The translations under genes were made by a program, and so were the position numbers. 64,000 bases of DNA. Source: Dendrophyllia cribrosa. Its lineage: Eukaryota > Cnidaria > Anthozoa > Scleractinia > Dendrophylliidae. The stretch covers positions 13,772,139 through 13,836,138 of the forward strand of contig JAJLRJ010000006.1 of the NCBI GenBank assembly GCA_024195265.1. Reading direction: 5' to 3'. This document shows positions 23,460-31,367 of this stretch, in pieces (position 1 is the first letter of the stretch; each line of letters opens with the position of its first letter). The notes beneath the pieces were generated by a model that saw only the letters and a list, made by a program, of their open reading frames with translations, did not search any database and had not been told where the DNA came from.

Positions 23460-23975
23460 ATGAGGGGAATCCCTTTGAAAGAAGGCGATGACTTATATGC
23501 AAAGAACAAAGGGACGTTCGAATACAACCCTTGCAGACATTATGGTTTAAACTTCACTCAAGGCCATTCTCTTGTTGAGCATCAAAAATACGCTTGTAAG
23601 AAGCTGCGAACAGAACCACGCCCGAAAGAGATTTGTCCCGGCTGCAATCGAGCAATTTCTAAAACAACGGTTTACAGTCATTTAAGAAATGGTTGCCCTC
23701 CCGCGAAAAGAAACCCTCGAGTTTTTATACAGCGTGAGGTTGTTCGAGATGTTTTTGCAAACATTAGCCAGCATGATCTGAATGCCTGGCTTGACGAGCA
23801 AGAACAAGAACCATTTAAAAACAAAAGCCTGGAGGCTCTCAATCCCTTACCCAGGATCCGAGATTTCAGCTTTGTTTCTGATTTCATCGAAGGCAAGTCA
23901 TCACTCGCAGCTTTTCAAACAGAGTTGTGTGGTTATCACCAATTGAAAAAACCTTTACCCTTTACATACCAATGA
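23460..23975 (+). CDS. Two-finger zinc protein (171 aa)
   Basis: An open frame of 171 residues from the ATG at 23460. The first finger-like block (residues 26-47) has CRHYG ... H ... C; a typical finger would have Cys where Tyr28 stands, so it may be degenerate. The second block (CPGCN ... H ... C, residues 59-79) keeps a full C2HC set. An acidic, glutamine-rich helical region follows. The promoter box points to an upstream ATG (23422) whose 13-codon frame ends in ATGA overlapping the start used here, so there is either a one-base frame change or an upstream mini-ORF. The C-terminal codons run through the next early-type box, and the stop overlaps the exonuclease ATG (23972-23975). Probably a DNA- or RNA-binding early protein. 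Confidence 0.65.
   Translation: MRGIPLKEGDDLYAKNKGTFEYNPCRHYGLNFTQGHSLVEHQKYACKKLRTEPRPKEICPGCNRAISKTTVYSHLRNGCPPAKRNPRVFIQREVVRDVFANISQHDLNAWLDEQEQEPFKNKSLEALNPLPRIRDFSFVSDFIEGKSSLAAFQTELCGYHQLKKPLPFTYQ
23939..23970 (+). promoter_or_regulatory. Early-type promoter before the exonuclease
   Basis: CCAATTGAAAAAAC (23939-23952), 10 bases, then TACATAC within 23961-23970, 2 bases before the ATG at 23972. It lies entirely inside the end of the upstream coding sequence. Confidence 0.65.
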
Positions 23976-25082
23976 TGGCGACAACACAAGATTTCATGAA
24001 CTTTCTCAAATCGAGAAACACTGGTCTGAAACAAAAGAGCGCCGACTGGCTCTCAGCCAGACAAAATACAATTGGTGCTTCTGAAGTTTCTGCTTTAACA
24101 GCCACTTCGCCGTTCGAAACGCGAAGAAGCTTGCTCTTAAAGAAAATTCAACCCCCGGTTATGCATAACAATGCGGCTTGTACCTGGGGCAATCTGTTCG
24201 AACCGCTTATTCGCAAGTATTTTGAGCAAAAACATTCTGTTTCCGTTTTTGGTCACAGCATCTCTCTTAATCTATCAAGAGAGCATCCGCTTTATCGAAA
24301 GGTCACTTGTAGCCCAGACGGCTATTTCATGAATAAAGATAACACATTAAGCTTGTTGGAGTTTAAATGTCCGTTCAAGCGAAAAATAGCTATTAACAGA
24401 ATTCCTAGCTATTATAGCGATCAGATACAAACAGGCCTTGCTTTGAGTGGCGACATGGTCTCCAAAGGCTTGTTTGTTGACGGCTATTTCAGAATGTGTT
24501 CTTTAAATCAGATAGAGCCGAGTTTAGCTCACAATTCTTTTCTCAACGCCGGAAAACATACGAGACAAAAAACAAATCAACTCTTGCCTGGGAGTCTGTT
24601 ATCTATTCAGCAAACAAAACATCAAGAACAATCAAGCCGAACTTATTGATCTTGGTGCAACACAAACAATTGCTTTGTTTGAACATGTCATGGGTTTAAT
24701 AGCCACTAAAGATGTTTGGGTTTCTTATGGTAAAATACGAATGACGTTCACAGACCGTGACGAAAATGATGAATTTTTACGTTTAAACTATATGAAAGAA
24801 GCGTTCTCTAACCAGCGTAGAGAATGGCCGAAACCTGTCGCAATGTTCCCTTGGAAATTGCTCGATCTCACTGAAATTTGGGAGTTTAAAAAACCAGATT
24901 TCTTGAGGGACATTCAAAGATCGATTGAATGTTTTCATGAGAATCTATCAAAGTTAAAAGGAAGAATCAGAAATTATACTTACACCGAGGACTCTGCCAC
25001 AACTCCAAACACAGGCGATGACAAGGCCGTTTTGGAAGCCTTTATAATGGAGCAAGCGGCAATGCTTACTCCAGAGTTCTGA
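23972..25082 (+). pseudogene. YqaJ-type (lambda-exonuclease-like) viral recombinase, frame-broken
   Basis: Starts at ATGATG 23972, just after the TATA-like box; the tail of the zinc-finger gene overlaps by 4 bases. The first segment (23972-24649) shows the family hallmarks: SADWLSARQNTIGASE near residue 23, WGNLFEPLIRKYF, SPDG, the catalytic LLEFKCP (ExK), and a following DQIQTG. Two frame changes follow, near 24498-24510 (into the frame open at 24496-24699) and near 24590-24600 (into the frame ending at 25082). The last segment keeps a normal composition, so the breaks look recent. Such 5'-3' exonucleases process DNA ends for recombination-dependent replication in large DNA viruses and some Polintons. 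Either true decay or assembly indels could explain the breaks. Confidence 0.8.
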
Positions 25083-25731
25083 ATGCATTATCCCATAAAT
25101 GTTCGTTTTTGATTATCATAGCATCAGACATCCATTGTTGTCTCAGGTAATTTATAATCGCTCGTTGCGGGGCTTCAAGCGGTGTTATAATGTCCAGGAT
25201 TTTGTAGATCACAAACGTATAAGATATTCTCGGAAGCCGATCTTCTATTTGTTTGAAGATACGTTTAGTTTCATGGATTTGATCGAGAGTCAACTGTACA
25301 GGCAGAAATTTGAGCTTCTTGATAAGCCGGTTCAAAGCATAACCAAACACATAACTTCGTCCCGACCGATGGCTTGGTCTGTGGAAATTGTTTTGATGTG
25401 TACATGCCTGAGCATCATCGAGCACTTCCACACGGCCGCATCTTTTACAATAAAGTTCACAAGAATTGATTGATTGCAAAAAGGAGCCACCACAGTCATA
25501 ACAAGACAGGAGTCTTCGGTCCCAGCGTTCAATCTGCATGTCTTTGTAATGTTTTTGTAGATATTGCTTCCCAATCTCTGCTCGACCCATATCTTCGCAT
25601 AACAGATAGAATTTTTCTGGCAGGCACAAGCGGTGTATTTCTTTTCTGTAATCGCTGCCGTATAGCGAGCGAAGGATGGCAAAGTTGTTCTCTTTGTCAA
25701 GTTCATTGAGCCGTACGTCAAACTCAGTCAT
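25066..25731 (-). CDS. VLTF3-like zinc-ribbon protein (221 aa)
   Basis: An intact 221-residue frame on the minus strand, starting 3 bases after AATATAAAC and preceded by an early-type box. At residues 77-99 the pattern CYDCGG ... CELYCKRCG is a zinc ribbon, with further Cys/His (ACTHQNNFH) just after. The C-terminal half is helical, with a (H/R)xSYxFVIYKIL segment that resembles the region after the ribbon in poxvirus VLTF3 (A1L-type) late transcription factors. The similarity is by pattern, not alignment; a TFIIB-like ribbon is the alternative. A late transcription factor made from an early promoter would fit the two promoter classes seen here. It converges on and overlaps the exonuclease 3' end by 17 bases. 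Confidence 0.55.
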   Translation of the reverse strand: MTEFDVRLNELDKENNFAILRSLYGSDYRKEIHRLCLPEKFYLLCEDMGRAEIGKQYLQKHYKDMQIERWDRRLLSCYDCGGSFLQSINSCELYCKRCGRVEVLDDAQACTHQNNFHRPSHRSGRSYVFGYALNRLIKKLKFLPVQLTLDQIHETKRIFKQIEDRLPRISYTFVIYKILDIITPLEAPQRAIINYLRQQWMSDAMIIKNEHLWDNAFRTLE

Positions 25732-25770
25732 GTTTATATTTAGAGATTACAATTTTTTCAATTGGGGGTT
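25732..25770 (-). promoter_or_regulatory. Early-type promoter of the zinc-ribbon gene
   Basis: Read on the minus strand: CCAATTGAAAAAAT, 11 bases, AATATAAAC, then ATG. Same order and spacing as the other early-type promoters. Confidence 0.7.
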
Positions 25771-25842
25771 TCCCGTGATTTCCGGTATTGTTATGTAAAG
25801 GCCGTATTTAGAAAATTACGACTTTTCGAAGCTTCTTGAACA

Positions 25843-25986
25843 TACCGAAGCGCCCCACAAATACCGAAGCGCCCAACTTTGTTGAAAAAAGTTTTTCTGG
25901 GGCGCTTCGGAATTTATTTTTTGAAAAAGTTTTTGTGGGGAGCTTCGGAATTTATTTTTTGAAAAAGTTTTTTGGGGCGCTTCGGA
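25843..25986. repeat. Iterated inverted GCTTCGG repeats
   Basis: Two copies of ATACCGAAGCGCCC (about 25843 and 25861) face three copies of GGGGCGCTTCGGAATTTAT (about 25898, 25934 and 25974). The three are spaced by about 37 bp and separated by TTTTTTGAAAAAGTTTT. It lies in the largest intergenic gap of the element (25732-26046). It is a candidate for an origin or enhancer. Confidence 0.75.
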
Positions 25987-26046
25987 ATTTATGGGCCTAT
26001 GTGTGGCGGGATTTTTCCCTCAAGATTTGTAGATTAAAACCTGAAT

Positions 26047-26730
26047 TTAATTTCTCAAATCGGATTTGGATACGGCGGCGAGAAGTATCTTTTTTTGAAA
26101 CTCTTGTGTGACTTCCTTGCGAAGTTCCTTTTTGAGTTTCTCGAGGTCTGGCGCTTGTGTTTGAGTGGCAACGTCTTTTTTTGCCTTAACACTATCCCTG
26201 ATTGCAGCTTTGAGTTCGTGATATTTTTCCACCTCACGAGTAATTATGGTGAATTCTGCATCACTGATCCTCTTGTCTTCCAGAGCCTTTGAGACCAGTT
26301 CATTGACAGAGTTGCGTTTAGCCAGGGCCAGTGTATAAATTTTCTTGTGTTTAGTCACTTTACGCTCTAATCGCTTGTTAGCAGCTGTAAAGCCAACAGA
26401 GGACAGCCCACAGAGGGTCGCGATGCCGGCAAGTGCTGGACTTGCAACAATTCCGAACCCAGTCAATGCAGTGGCAAGGACCCCTGATGACAGCCCAACA
26501 GAAAGCGACCCAAGGCCAACCGCCGAGTAATGAACTAAGGATTGGGTTCGTTTATATTTCTTTGCGACTTGTCTGTAATGCTCGGCTTCGTCAGACAGCT
26601 CTTTAAGCAAGTCAGAGATTTTTTTGAGCCGGAAATTTTCTGCATTGATTTGAGTGATCTCACGCATAGGGTATAGCTGTTGTGTCTCGCTGTATTCGGG
26701 GGCCGATGGTAGCACATTGGCAGAACTCAT
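26047..26730 (-). CDS. Coiled-coil protein with membrane hairpin (227 aa)
   Basis: An intact 227-residue frame. Residues 30-65 are a charged heptad-rich helix. Residues 68-112 form two glycine/alanine-rich hydrophobic segments separated by a short turn (a membrane hairpin, e.g. GLGSLSVGLSSGVLATALTG). The remainder is basic coiled coil ending in lysine- and glutamate-rich repeats. The start at 26730 lies 7 bases after a late-type CATATATATAC box. Proteins of this layout are common in cnidarian Polintons but have no assigned function; a virion membrane or membrane-remodelling role is possible. It is transcribed in the same direction as, and upstream of, the zinc-ribbon gene. Confidence 0.7.
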   Translation of the reverse strand: MSSANVLPSAPEYSETQQLYPMREITQINAENFRLKKISDLLKELSDEAEHYRQVAKKYKRTQSLVHYSAVGLGSLSVGLSSGVLATALTGFGIVASPALAGIATLCGLSSVGFTAANKRLERKVTKHKKIYTLALAKRNSVNELVSKALEDKRISDAEFTIITREVEKYHELKAAIRDSVKAKKDVATQTQAPDLEKLKKELRKEVTQEFQKKILLAAVSKSDLRN

Positions 26731-26737
26731 GGTGTGG

Positions 26738-26748
26738 GTATATATATG
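26738..26748 (-). promoter_or_regulatory. Late-type promoter box
   Basis: CATATATATAC on the minus strand, 7 bases before the ATG at 26730. Confidence 0.7.
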
Positions 26749-26751
26749 ATT

Positions 26752-27423
26752 TTAATTTATCTCGATTTCAAATTTCAAAGGCGCGTCATTGAAGTTGAAG
26801 AGGTCACCATTTGCATCCTTCACTGACAGTGTTATGCTGTTTACATAATCACTAGACGATACGTCACGCAAGACGTTCTGCTGTGTTGTCTCGTAAAACA
26901 CCTTCTCAAAAGCTTTCCCACGAATATCAAACCGAGCCAAAACTGTCGAAGGCTTACCATTGAGGAGGTTTTGCTCTTTATCACCCAGATCACAGTGTAT
27001 GAAGTAAGTGCTTGGTGCCCTTAAACGCTTGACGAAGGTTACTAAAGGCAATACAGGCCTTATGCCAAGCAATTCTGCTAGATTGTCACTAAGCGTCACA
27101 CTGCCGCTGTTATTATGAATGATCATGGCTCCATATGACCAGTTTGTTTCAATTGTTAGATTTAAACGGCTGTTATAGTCTTTTAGGTCTTCAAAGGTTT
27201 TCGCTAAACTCTCAAGAGTGTGATGGCCTGGAAGTAAGGTTGCACCACGCGATGAACCATTAGGAGGAGGGGTTGTTGGTGAAATCTTTGCTTCTTCTTT
27301 CAAATTATGCCACGAGTTGAAAATTGAGCAAGAGACAAGGCGGATATATCTCGGTTTCGGAAGCGGGTGGTCGAAATAGATCGTGTGAGGGTTATAAGGT
27401 GTGACAATTGTTAACACAACCAT
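26752..27423 (-). CDS. Candidate minor capsid (penton-like) protein (223 aa)
   Basis: An intact 223-residue frame starting 6 bases after TATATAC. The sequence is mostly predicted beta strand with few charges, a mid-protein PGHHTLESLAKTFEDL helix, and a C-terminal SITLSVKDANGDLFNFNDAP strand-turn-strand ending EIEIN, as expected for a single jelly-roll virion protein. In Polintons the minor capsid protein is a single jelly-roll beside the double-jelly-roll major capsid protein. The divergent late-type promoter it shares with the next gene (27424-27469) fits a structural role. The assignment is from composition and context; a fibre or other capsid-associated protein is possible. Confidence 0.5.
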   Translation of the reverse strand: MVVLTIVTPYNPHTIYFDHPLPKPRYIRLVSCSIFNSWHNLKEEAKISPTTPPPNGSSRGATLLPGHHTLESLAKTFEDLKDYNSRLNLTIETNWSYGAMIIHNNSGSVTLSDNLAELLGIRPVLPLVTFVKRLRAPSTYFIHCDLGDKEQNLLNGKPSTVLARFDIRGKAFEKVFYETTQQNVLRDVSSSDYVNSITLSVKDANGDLFNFNDAPLKFEIEIN

Positions 27424-27429
27424 GATGGT

Positions 27430-27465
27430 GTATATAATTACACATTTTTAAATATAAATATATAC
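27430..27465. promoter_or_regulatory. Divergent late-type promoter pair
   Basis: TATATAC on the minus strand (27430-27436) serves the gene starting at 27423. ATATATAC on the plus strand (27458-27465) serves the ATG at 27470. The whole intergenic space is 46 bases. Confidence 0.7.
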
Positions 27466-27469
27466 AACC

Positions 27470-28123
27470 ATGTTTGGCAGACGGCCTGGTGGAATTTTTC
27501 CTAATTCAAATCTTGGTATAAACATCGGCGGCCACAATTACGGGGCCCCACCCCCTTTTTATTCGCCTCCAAACGCCTATACCCATGTCTCGCCAAAGCC
27601 ACACACAGATCCTGAAATGGCTTGGTTGAGTTCGCCGGAGGCTGCCAGGCTCTACGCCGCAGCTAAGGCAAAGGCAATTTCAGATTTCAAAAAGCGTTTC
27701 CCTCTTGCTGATATGTCCCATTTTGAAGTGCAAGTAGAGTATGGTGACGACCACAAAACAGCCACAGGAGAAGTGCTTTACAAAAAGGGCCCTGGCTCAT
27801 GGGCACTTGTTACAGAAATGCCCCACAAAGATTGGACTGGCGCCGAAAGAGACGCTCTTGACCTTAGAGATGACGGGGGTTTCCCTTATCAGTTATCGTT
27901 GGGGCAACCAGAAAAGTCAATCCCGGCTGTTGCTTTCTCCACCACAATAGACAAAGACATGATGATCGGCGCAATATTAAATGATGAGTCGCAAAGGATT
28001 TACGTCACGCCAACTGATTATTTCACAACGAAATACAGAAACATCTTCAGGGGCACGCAGATATCATTCACAACCGCGAAATACGGTCGAAAGTGGATGG
28101 GTGGCCCTCATATGAGTTTTTAG
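27470..28123 (+). CDS. Polinton protein of unknown function (217 aa)
   Basis: An intact 217-residue frame, ATG 4 bases after ATATATAC. The first 50 residues are glycine-, proline- and asparagine-rich and probably disordered. The rest is a mixed alpha/beta domain with SSPEAARLYAAAKAKAISDF and a strand-rich C-terminal half ending GGPHMSF. No known family is recognised. It is transcribed divergently from the candidate minor capsid gene and points toward the other virion-type genes, so a structural role is likely. Confidence 0.65.
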   Translation: MFGRRPGGIFPNSNLGINIGGHNYGAPPPFYSPPNAYTHVSPKPHTDPEMAWLSSPEAARLYAAAKAKAISDFKKRFPLADMSHFEVQVEYGDDHKTATGEVLYKKGPGSWALVTEMPHKDWTGAERDALDLRDDGGFPYQLSLGQPEKSIPAVAFSTTIDKDMMIGAILNDESQRIYVTPTDYFTTKYRNIFRGTQISFTTAKYGRKWMGGPHMSF

Positions 28124-28281
28124 CCACAACAACTCTTCTTCGCACTGTGGTGTGCAACAACCGGCTGTGGAATCTCGCGTGACATTCTCTTCGATAAGAA
28201 CTCCAGCCTATCCCTAACCCCCAGCTCCGGTCGTTTTATCGGTTTCACGTTTATTTCACAACAAGGCGAATACTCTACCAG
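28124..28281. other. Intergenic gap lacking a promoter box
   Basis: 158 bp between two plus-strand genes with no TATATAC-like box, unlike almost every other start in the element. A minus-strand frame (28120-28434) crosses it but overlaps the next gene and shows no family features. Confidence 0.5.
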
Positions 28282-29190
28282 ATGGGTGGGGAACAAAGCG
28301 TGAGTGCTTTGCCAGACGACCCTCCATTCAACCAGAAAGACAACAAGTACAACATCGACGCGTACAAGAAGCTTTGCATAGAGTTTGGCATCGACCCCAG
28401 TTCTGACTTCCGTTACACATACGGCAAGAACCACGGTCTTGGGAATGTCTACATTTGGGCTTATGGAGAGGGCCCCATCTCTACCGATTACACCTATCCA
28501 GACCCTGATCTAGCTCTGTTCGATGATGAGCGTGTGACTGACAGAAAAGACCCCAACTTTCGCGCCAATGGAATATCTTTCGTTCGCAACGACCAAGGGG
28601 CGGACACCCAGTTCGAGCACTTTGTGCCAAATTACGCACAGGGGCTAACACAGCCAGGGCTCGCGCGTATGAACCAATCAATCGAGGCCTTTGTGTACTG
28701 CATTCTTGGTTCACAAGCCAAAACCCGCAGCAGCATCATTGGAAGAGGAGGCCGGGCGTTCGAAACGCAGAGAGTCTTCCTCACCCATCTAGAGGAGGCT
28801 ATAATACTGAACGACATCGCAACAAGCGTACAGCGTTACCAGCTTGCCATCCAAGCAACGAAAGTGCGCTTAGATTTTGCGACAGCACCCGGAAGCTGGC
28901 TCATGCCATCGCGCATGATTATCAACACAGAGAGCGTGATCGGGTATAACAATAATCTACAGGAGGCAACGCAAGGGATGAAGCTGGGTGTGAATAGTGG
29001 TGTTAATCTGGGCACAAAAAAGCCTCCCTTCGCCAAATGGACGGTGGCCCGACAAAGATTAATCCACCAAACAGTCACCCATCAAACCCGATACATAAAC
29101 AGGCCACACAGGCACAGGGCATCGCAGCCAAACCAAGGACCACACCCACACCACAACCAACACCACAACCAGCCCCAACCCCACAACTAG
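28282..29190 (+). CDS. Putative N-myristoylated virion protein (302 aa in zero frame)
   Basis: The ATG at 28282 opens 302 codons. The first residues MGGEQS match the N-myristoylation pattern (Gly2, Ser6). Residues 20-250 form a well-composed soluble domain (GIDPSSDFRYTYGKNHGLG near residue 36; SWLMPSRMIINTESVIGYNN near residue 210). After the A6 run at about 29013-29018 the zero frame turns into a His/Arg/Gln-rich tail of doubtful quality. The -1 frame instead gives a Pro/Thr/Gln-rich stalk and a C-terminal transmembrane helix ending at 29291. The heptamer A AAA AAG is in register at that point, so either a one-base loss or programmed -1 frameshifting is possible. No promoter box precedes it. 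The function is unknown; probably a membrane-associated capsid component. Confidence 0.65.
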   Translation: MGGEQSVSALPDDPPFNQKDNKYNIDAYKKLCIEFGIDPSSDFRYTYGKNHGLGNVYIWAYGEGPISTDYTYPDPDLALFDDERVTDRKDPNFRANGISFVRNDQGADTQFEHFVPNYAQGLTQPGLARMNQSIEAFVYCILGSQAKTRSSIIGRGGRAFETQRVFLTHLEEAIILNDIATSVQRYQLAIQATKVRLDFATAPGSWLMPSRMIINTESVIGYNNNLQEATQGMKLGVNSGVNLGTKKPPFAKWTVARQRLIHQTVTHQTRYINRPHRHRASQPNQGPHPHHNQHHNQPQPHN

Positions 29191-29291
29191 CCCCAACCCC
29201 CACACCACAGCCAGACCCGCATCACGTCTCCAAGGCAGTCGTTGCTGTGGGTGCGCTTGCTTTGGCAGGGCTTTTCGTTTGGTCGAGATAA
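29037..29291 (+). CDS. Pro-rich stalk plus C-terminal membrane anchor (alternate frame)
   Basis: This frame, open from just before its ATG at 29037, encodes about 85 residues. It has repeated TPTPQP/APTPQ units and then a C-terminal hydrophobic helix (VVAVGALALAGLFVW). It is probably the true C-terminus of the protein that begins at 28282, reached by -1 frame change at the A6 run, not a separate gene; no promoter box precedes it. Tail-anchored proline stalks occur in several other small proteins of this element. Confidence 0.55.
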   Translation: MDGGPTKINPPNSHPSNPIHKQATQAQGIAAKPRTTPTPQPTPQPAPTPQLAPTPTPQPDPHHVSKAVVAVGALALAGLFVWSR

Positions 29292-29295
29292 GTGT

Positions 29296-29577
29296 TCAAG
29301 ACTTCGCACGCTTGGTGATCCTTTCAACAAGGAAGGCCACCACGGCAAGGATGAGCAGCCAGGCGTGTTCACCCAGAAAGGAGATGACCGACCCAGCCGC
29401 TTTGAAGATGAAGCTCACAATTGAGCCAATGAGGCCAGGCAGTGCGCTGGCTGCCTTTTTGGCAAGCTCTTTAAGCCCATTTCCAATAGCCTTTGTGGCC
29501 TTTGCCAGGCCGTTCAAGGTGGCGAGTACAACAGCGCTGATGGTGATGCCAGCTGACAGAACAATCGCCACAGCCAA
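29296..29577 (-). CDS. Small two-helix membrane protein, 5'-truncated
   Basis: A minus-strand frame of about 93 residues with no ATG at its upstream end; it stays open a little past 29577 with no in-frame ATG. It has an N-terminal hydrophobic helix, a central amphipathic Lys/Ala/Gly-rich region (KATKAIGNGLKELAKKAA) and a C-terminal membrane helix (LLILAVVAFLVE) followed by a basic tail. The amphipathic-plus-anchor layout recalls virion membrane-lytic or capsid-cementing proteins, but no homology is claimed. It runs head-to-head with the major capsid gene, whose start is also missing, suggesting a deletion that removed both 5' ends and the divergent promoter. Confidence 0.6.
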   Translation of the reverse strand: MAVAIVLSAGITISAVVLATLNGLAKATKAIGNGLKELAKKAASALPGLIGSIVSFIFKAAGSVISFLGEHAWLLILAVVAFLVERITKRAKS

Positions 29578-29600
29578 CAGCCACCACTGTCCAGGACACG

Positions 29601-30552
29601 GTGGGGTACGACATCTACAAGATCTTCGAAGACTTATTCAAATCAACCGATGAGCGGGAAAATATGCTTATGGAGGGCATCCAGAGTGTGGATTTGTGCA
29701 AGATCCGCTCTGGTGCTGGCGACAAGAAGACCTCAGGCGTGGATGCGGAAAATAAGTTAGAGACAATATACAAGAATAAGTATCGCATCAAGTTGGATCA
29801 CCAAATATTAACTGATCACGGAATCATATATCCTCAAGCGTTATATAACGATCTGGTCTTCGAACTAACCCTCGCCCCCGCAAACCAAGTTGTCCGAGGC
29901 TCAGACACAAGCAAGCTCGTGTACAAGTTGGAAAACATCCAGCTTGAGTATGAGACAATCAGAAGTAAGAGTCTGGCCGACGAGGCAACAAGCACTTACA
30001 CTAGCGGCAAGGAGTTCGCTTATGACCTTGTAATGCGAGATCGGGTGCATCCCTTCTCAAAAGGAGGTGACACTCGGCTGAATCTTAGGGTTAACCCACA
30101 GCGCCGGTCTCTCAAGGGCATCCTCTTGCTGTTCATCAACCCCCTACACGGCTGGTGCCAGGGACTCTGAGAACTATTTCAATCCCGACATCACCAAAGT
30201 GAAGGTCACAGTCAACGGTGTTCCAAACAGACTTTACAACGAGGGCATCAGTGGTACAGACATGTGGAATGAAATATTCCGATACTTTTCGCCACACACG
30301 CGCGGCAGGCCTAACATGAACTTGACCAAATATCTCACAGGCAACAAGTTTGGTCTCTGGATTGACATGCGGTCCATGGGTGACACAGCCCTGCACGGCA
30401 ACGGCCAACGGCTCGTCAACACACAGGATGGCGTGCAACTCGAGATCGAACGAAACGCCACAGGCTCGGGAAACGCACTCTGCCACATCTTCACCATCTC
30501 AGACTCACAGATGAACATCATCGACAAGCAGCTGGCATCTGTACAGTACTAG
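29601..30552 (+). pseudogene. Major capsid protein (double jelly-roll type), 5'-truncated and frame-broken
   Basis: The frame opens without an ATG (the first usable codon at 29601 is GTG) and has an in-frame stop further upstream within the minus-strand membrane gene. It encodes a strand-rich protein with segments typical of cnidarian Polinton capsid proteins: YNDLVFELTLAPANQV, GKEFAYDLVMRD, and RVNPQRRSLKGILLLF. At a C5 run (30140-30144) the frame shifts; the remainder continues to 30552 with KFGLWIDMRSM, GVQLEIERN and a C-terminal QLASVQY. The total of about 310 codons is shorter than typical double-jelly-roll capsid proteins, so the first part is missing. It is followed 21 bases later by the ATPase gene, the usual capsid/packaging pairing. 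Confidence 0.8.
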
Positions 30553-30563
30553 GTATAAATTTA

Positions 30564-30572
30564 CATATATAC
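30564..30572 (+). promoter_or_regulatory. Late-type promoter box (ATPase)
   Basis: CATATATAC ends 1 base before the ATG at 30574, the tightest spacing in the element. Confidence 0.7.
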
Positions 30573-30573
30573 C

Positions 30574-31348
30574 ATGGCCACAAATCAACAAACAACAAAC
30601 AACAAGCTCAACTTCTATGCTAAGCCGGCTCCCCTGCCAGCCACCGGACACCTATCACACAATGAAATACAAAGACTTCTGGCAATGGCCCCCTCCCCTC
30701 CAACACATGAACCAATTGTTTGCAAACCAACTAATATAGGTGTTGGTTGTGGACCCAAGAAAGCTGCCATTCAATGCACTAATCGTGGGCCCCACTAACT
30801 CTGGCAAGACACAGTATCTTCTCTCCCAACTGCGAGGCCCATTTAGGGGTTATTTTGATTACATCGTTTTATTCTGCCCCACATTTGTGGCGAACAAGAC
30901 ATACGATGGCTTCGTGGACCGCGATCCGCACATCTTCGTCATCGTCTGCCAACAGCATGAGATCGAAGACTGGTTGAAGTTGGCGAGCTTCTTTTTCACA
31001 GGCACCAACACTTTATTCATTCTCGATGACTGCGCCGCCTCCAAAGATGTCAAAGGCCGCACGAGCCAGCTGGTCAATCTGGGGTTCAGCGCAAGGCATG
31101 ACGGCATATCCGTGTGGGTCTTGACCCAGCAGATCACCAGCATTGCCAAGCCATATCGTGACAACATTGCAGCGATCGTGCTCTTTTACACGCCCTCCGG
31201 CAAGACAACCAAAGCCATATTCGAAGATTATGCCGGCGAGCTCTCCCACGAGGAGTACAAAGAGTTTATCGCAAGGCTAAAATCCCGCAAGTTCTCCCAC
31301 CTGGTTTTCTCTCTGAGACACCCGTATGGAATTGAGTACAAGGTTTAA
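30574..31348 (+). pseudogene. A32/FtsK-type genome-packaging ATPase, one frame break
   Basis: Starts at ATG 30574. The first segment (to 30798) encodes a proline-rich leader and a conserved NIGVGCGP; the frame then changes in the A-rich stretch 30754-30763, and the rest runs in a second frame to 31348. The second frame contains Walker A (VGPTNSGKTQ), Walker B (TLFILDDC), a sensor-like VLTQQITS and a C-terminal SHLVFSLRHPYG. This family pumps viral DNA into capsids. In Polintons it lies next to the capsid gene, as here. Only one lesion is visible, so the family call is secure; whether the break is real or an assembly error cannot be told from sequence alone. Confidence 0.85.
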
Positions 31349-31351
31349 ACA

Positions 31352-31362
31352 CATATATATAC
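31352..31362 (+). promoter_or_regulatory. Late-type promoter box
   Basis: CATATATATAC, 5 bases before the ATG at 31368, directly after the ATPase stop codon. Confidence 0.7.
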
Positions 31363-31367
31363 AAGCC

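Noticed and set aside
28120..28434. Minus-strand 104-codon frame as an extra Polinton gene
   Set aside because: It mostly overlaps the MGGEQS gene, has no promoter box on its strand and no family features, so it could not be supported.
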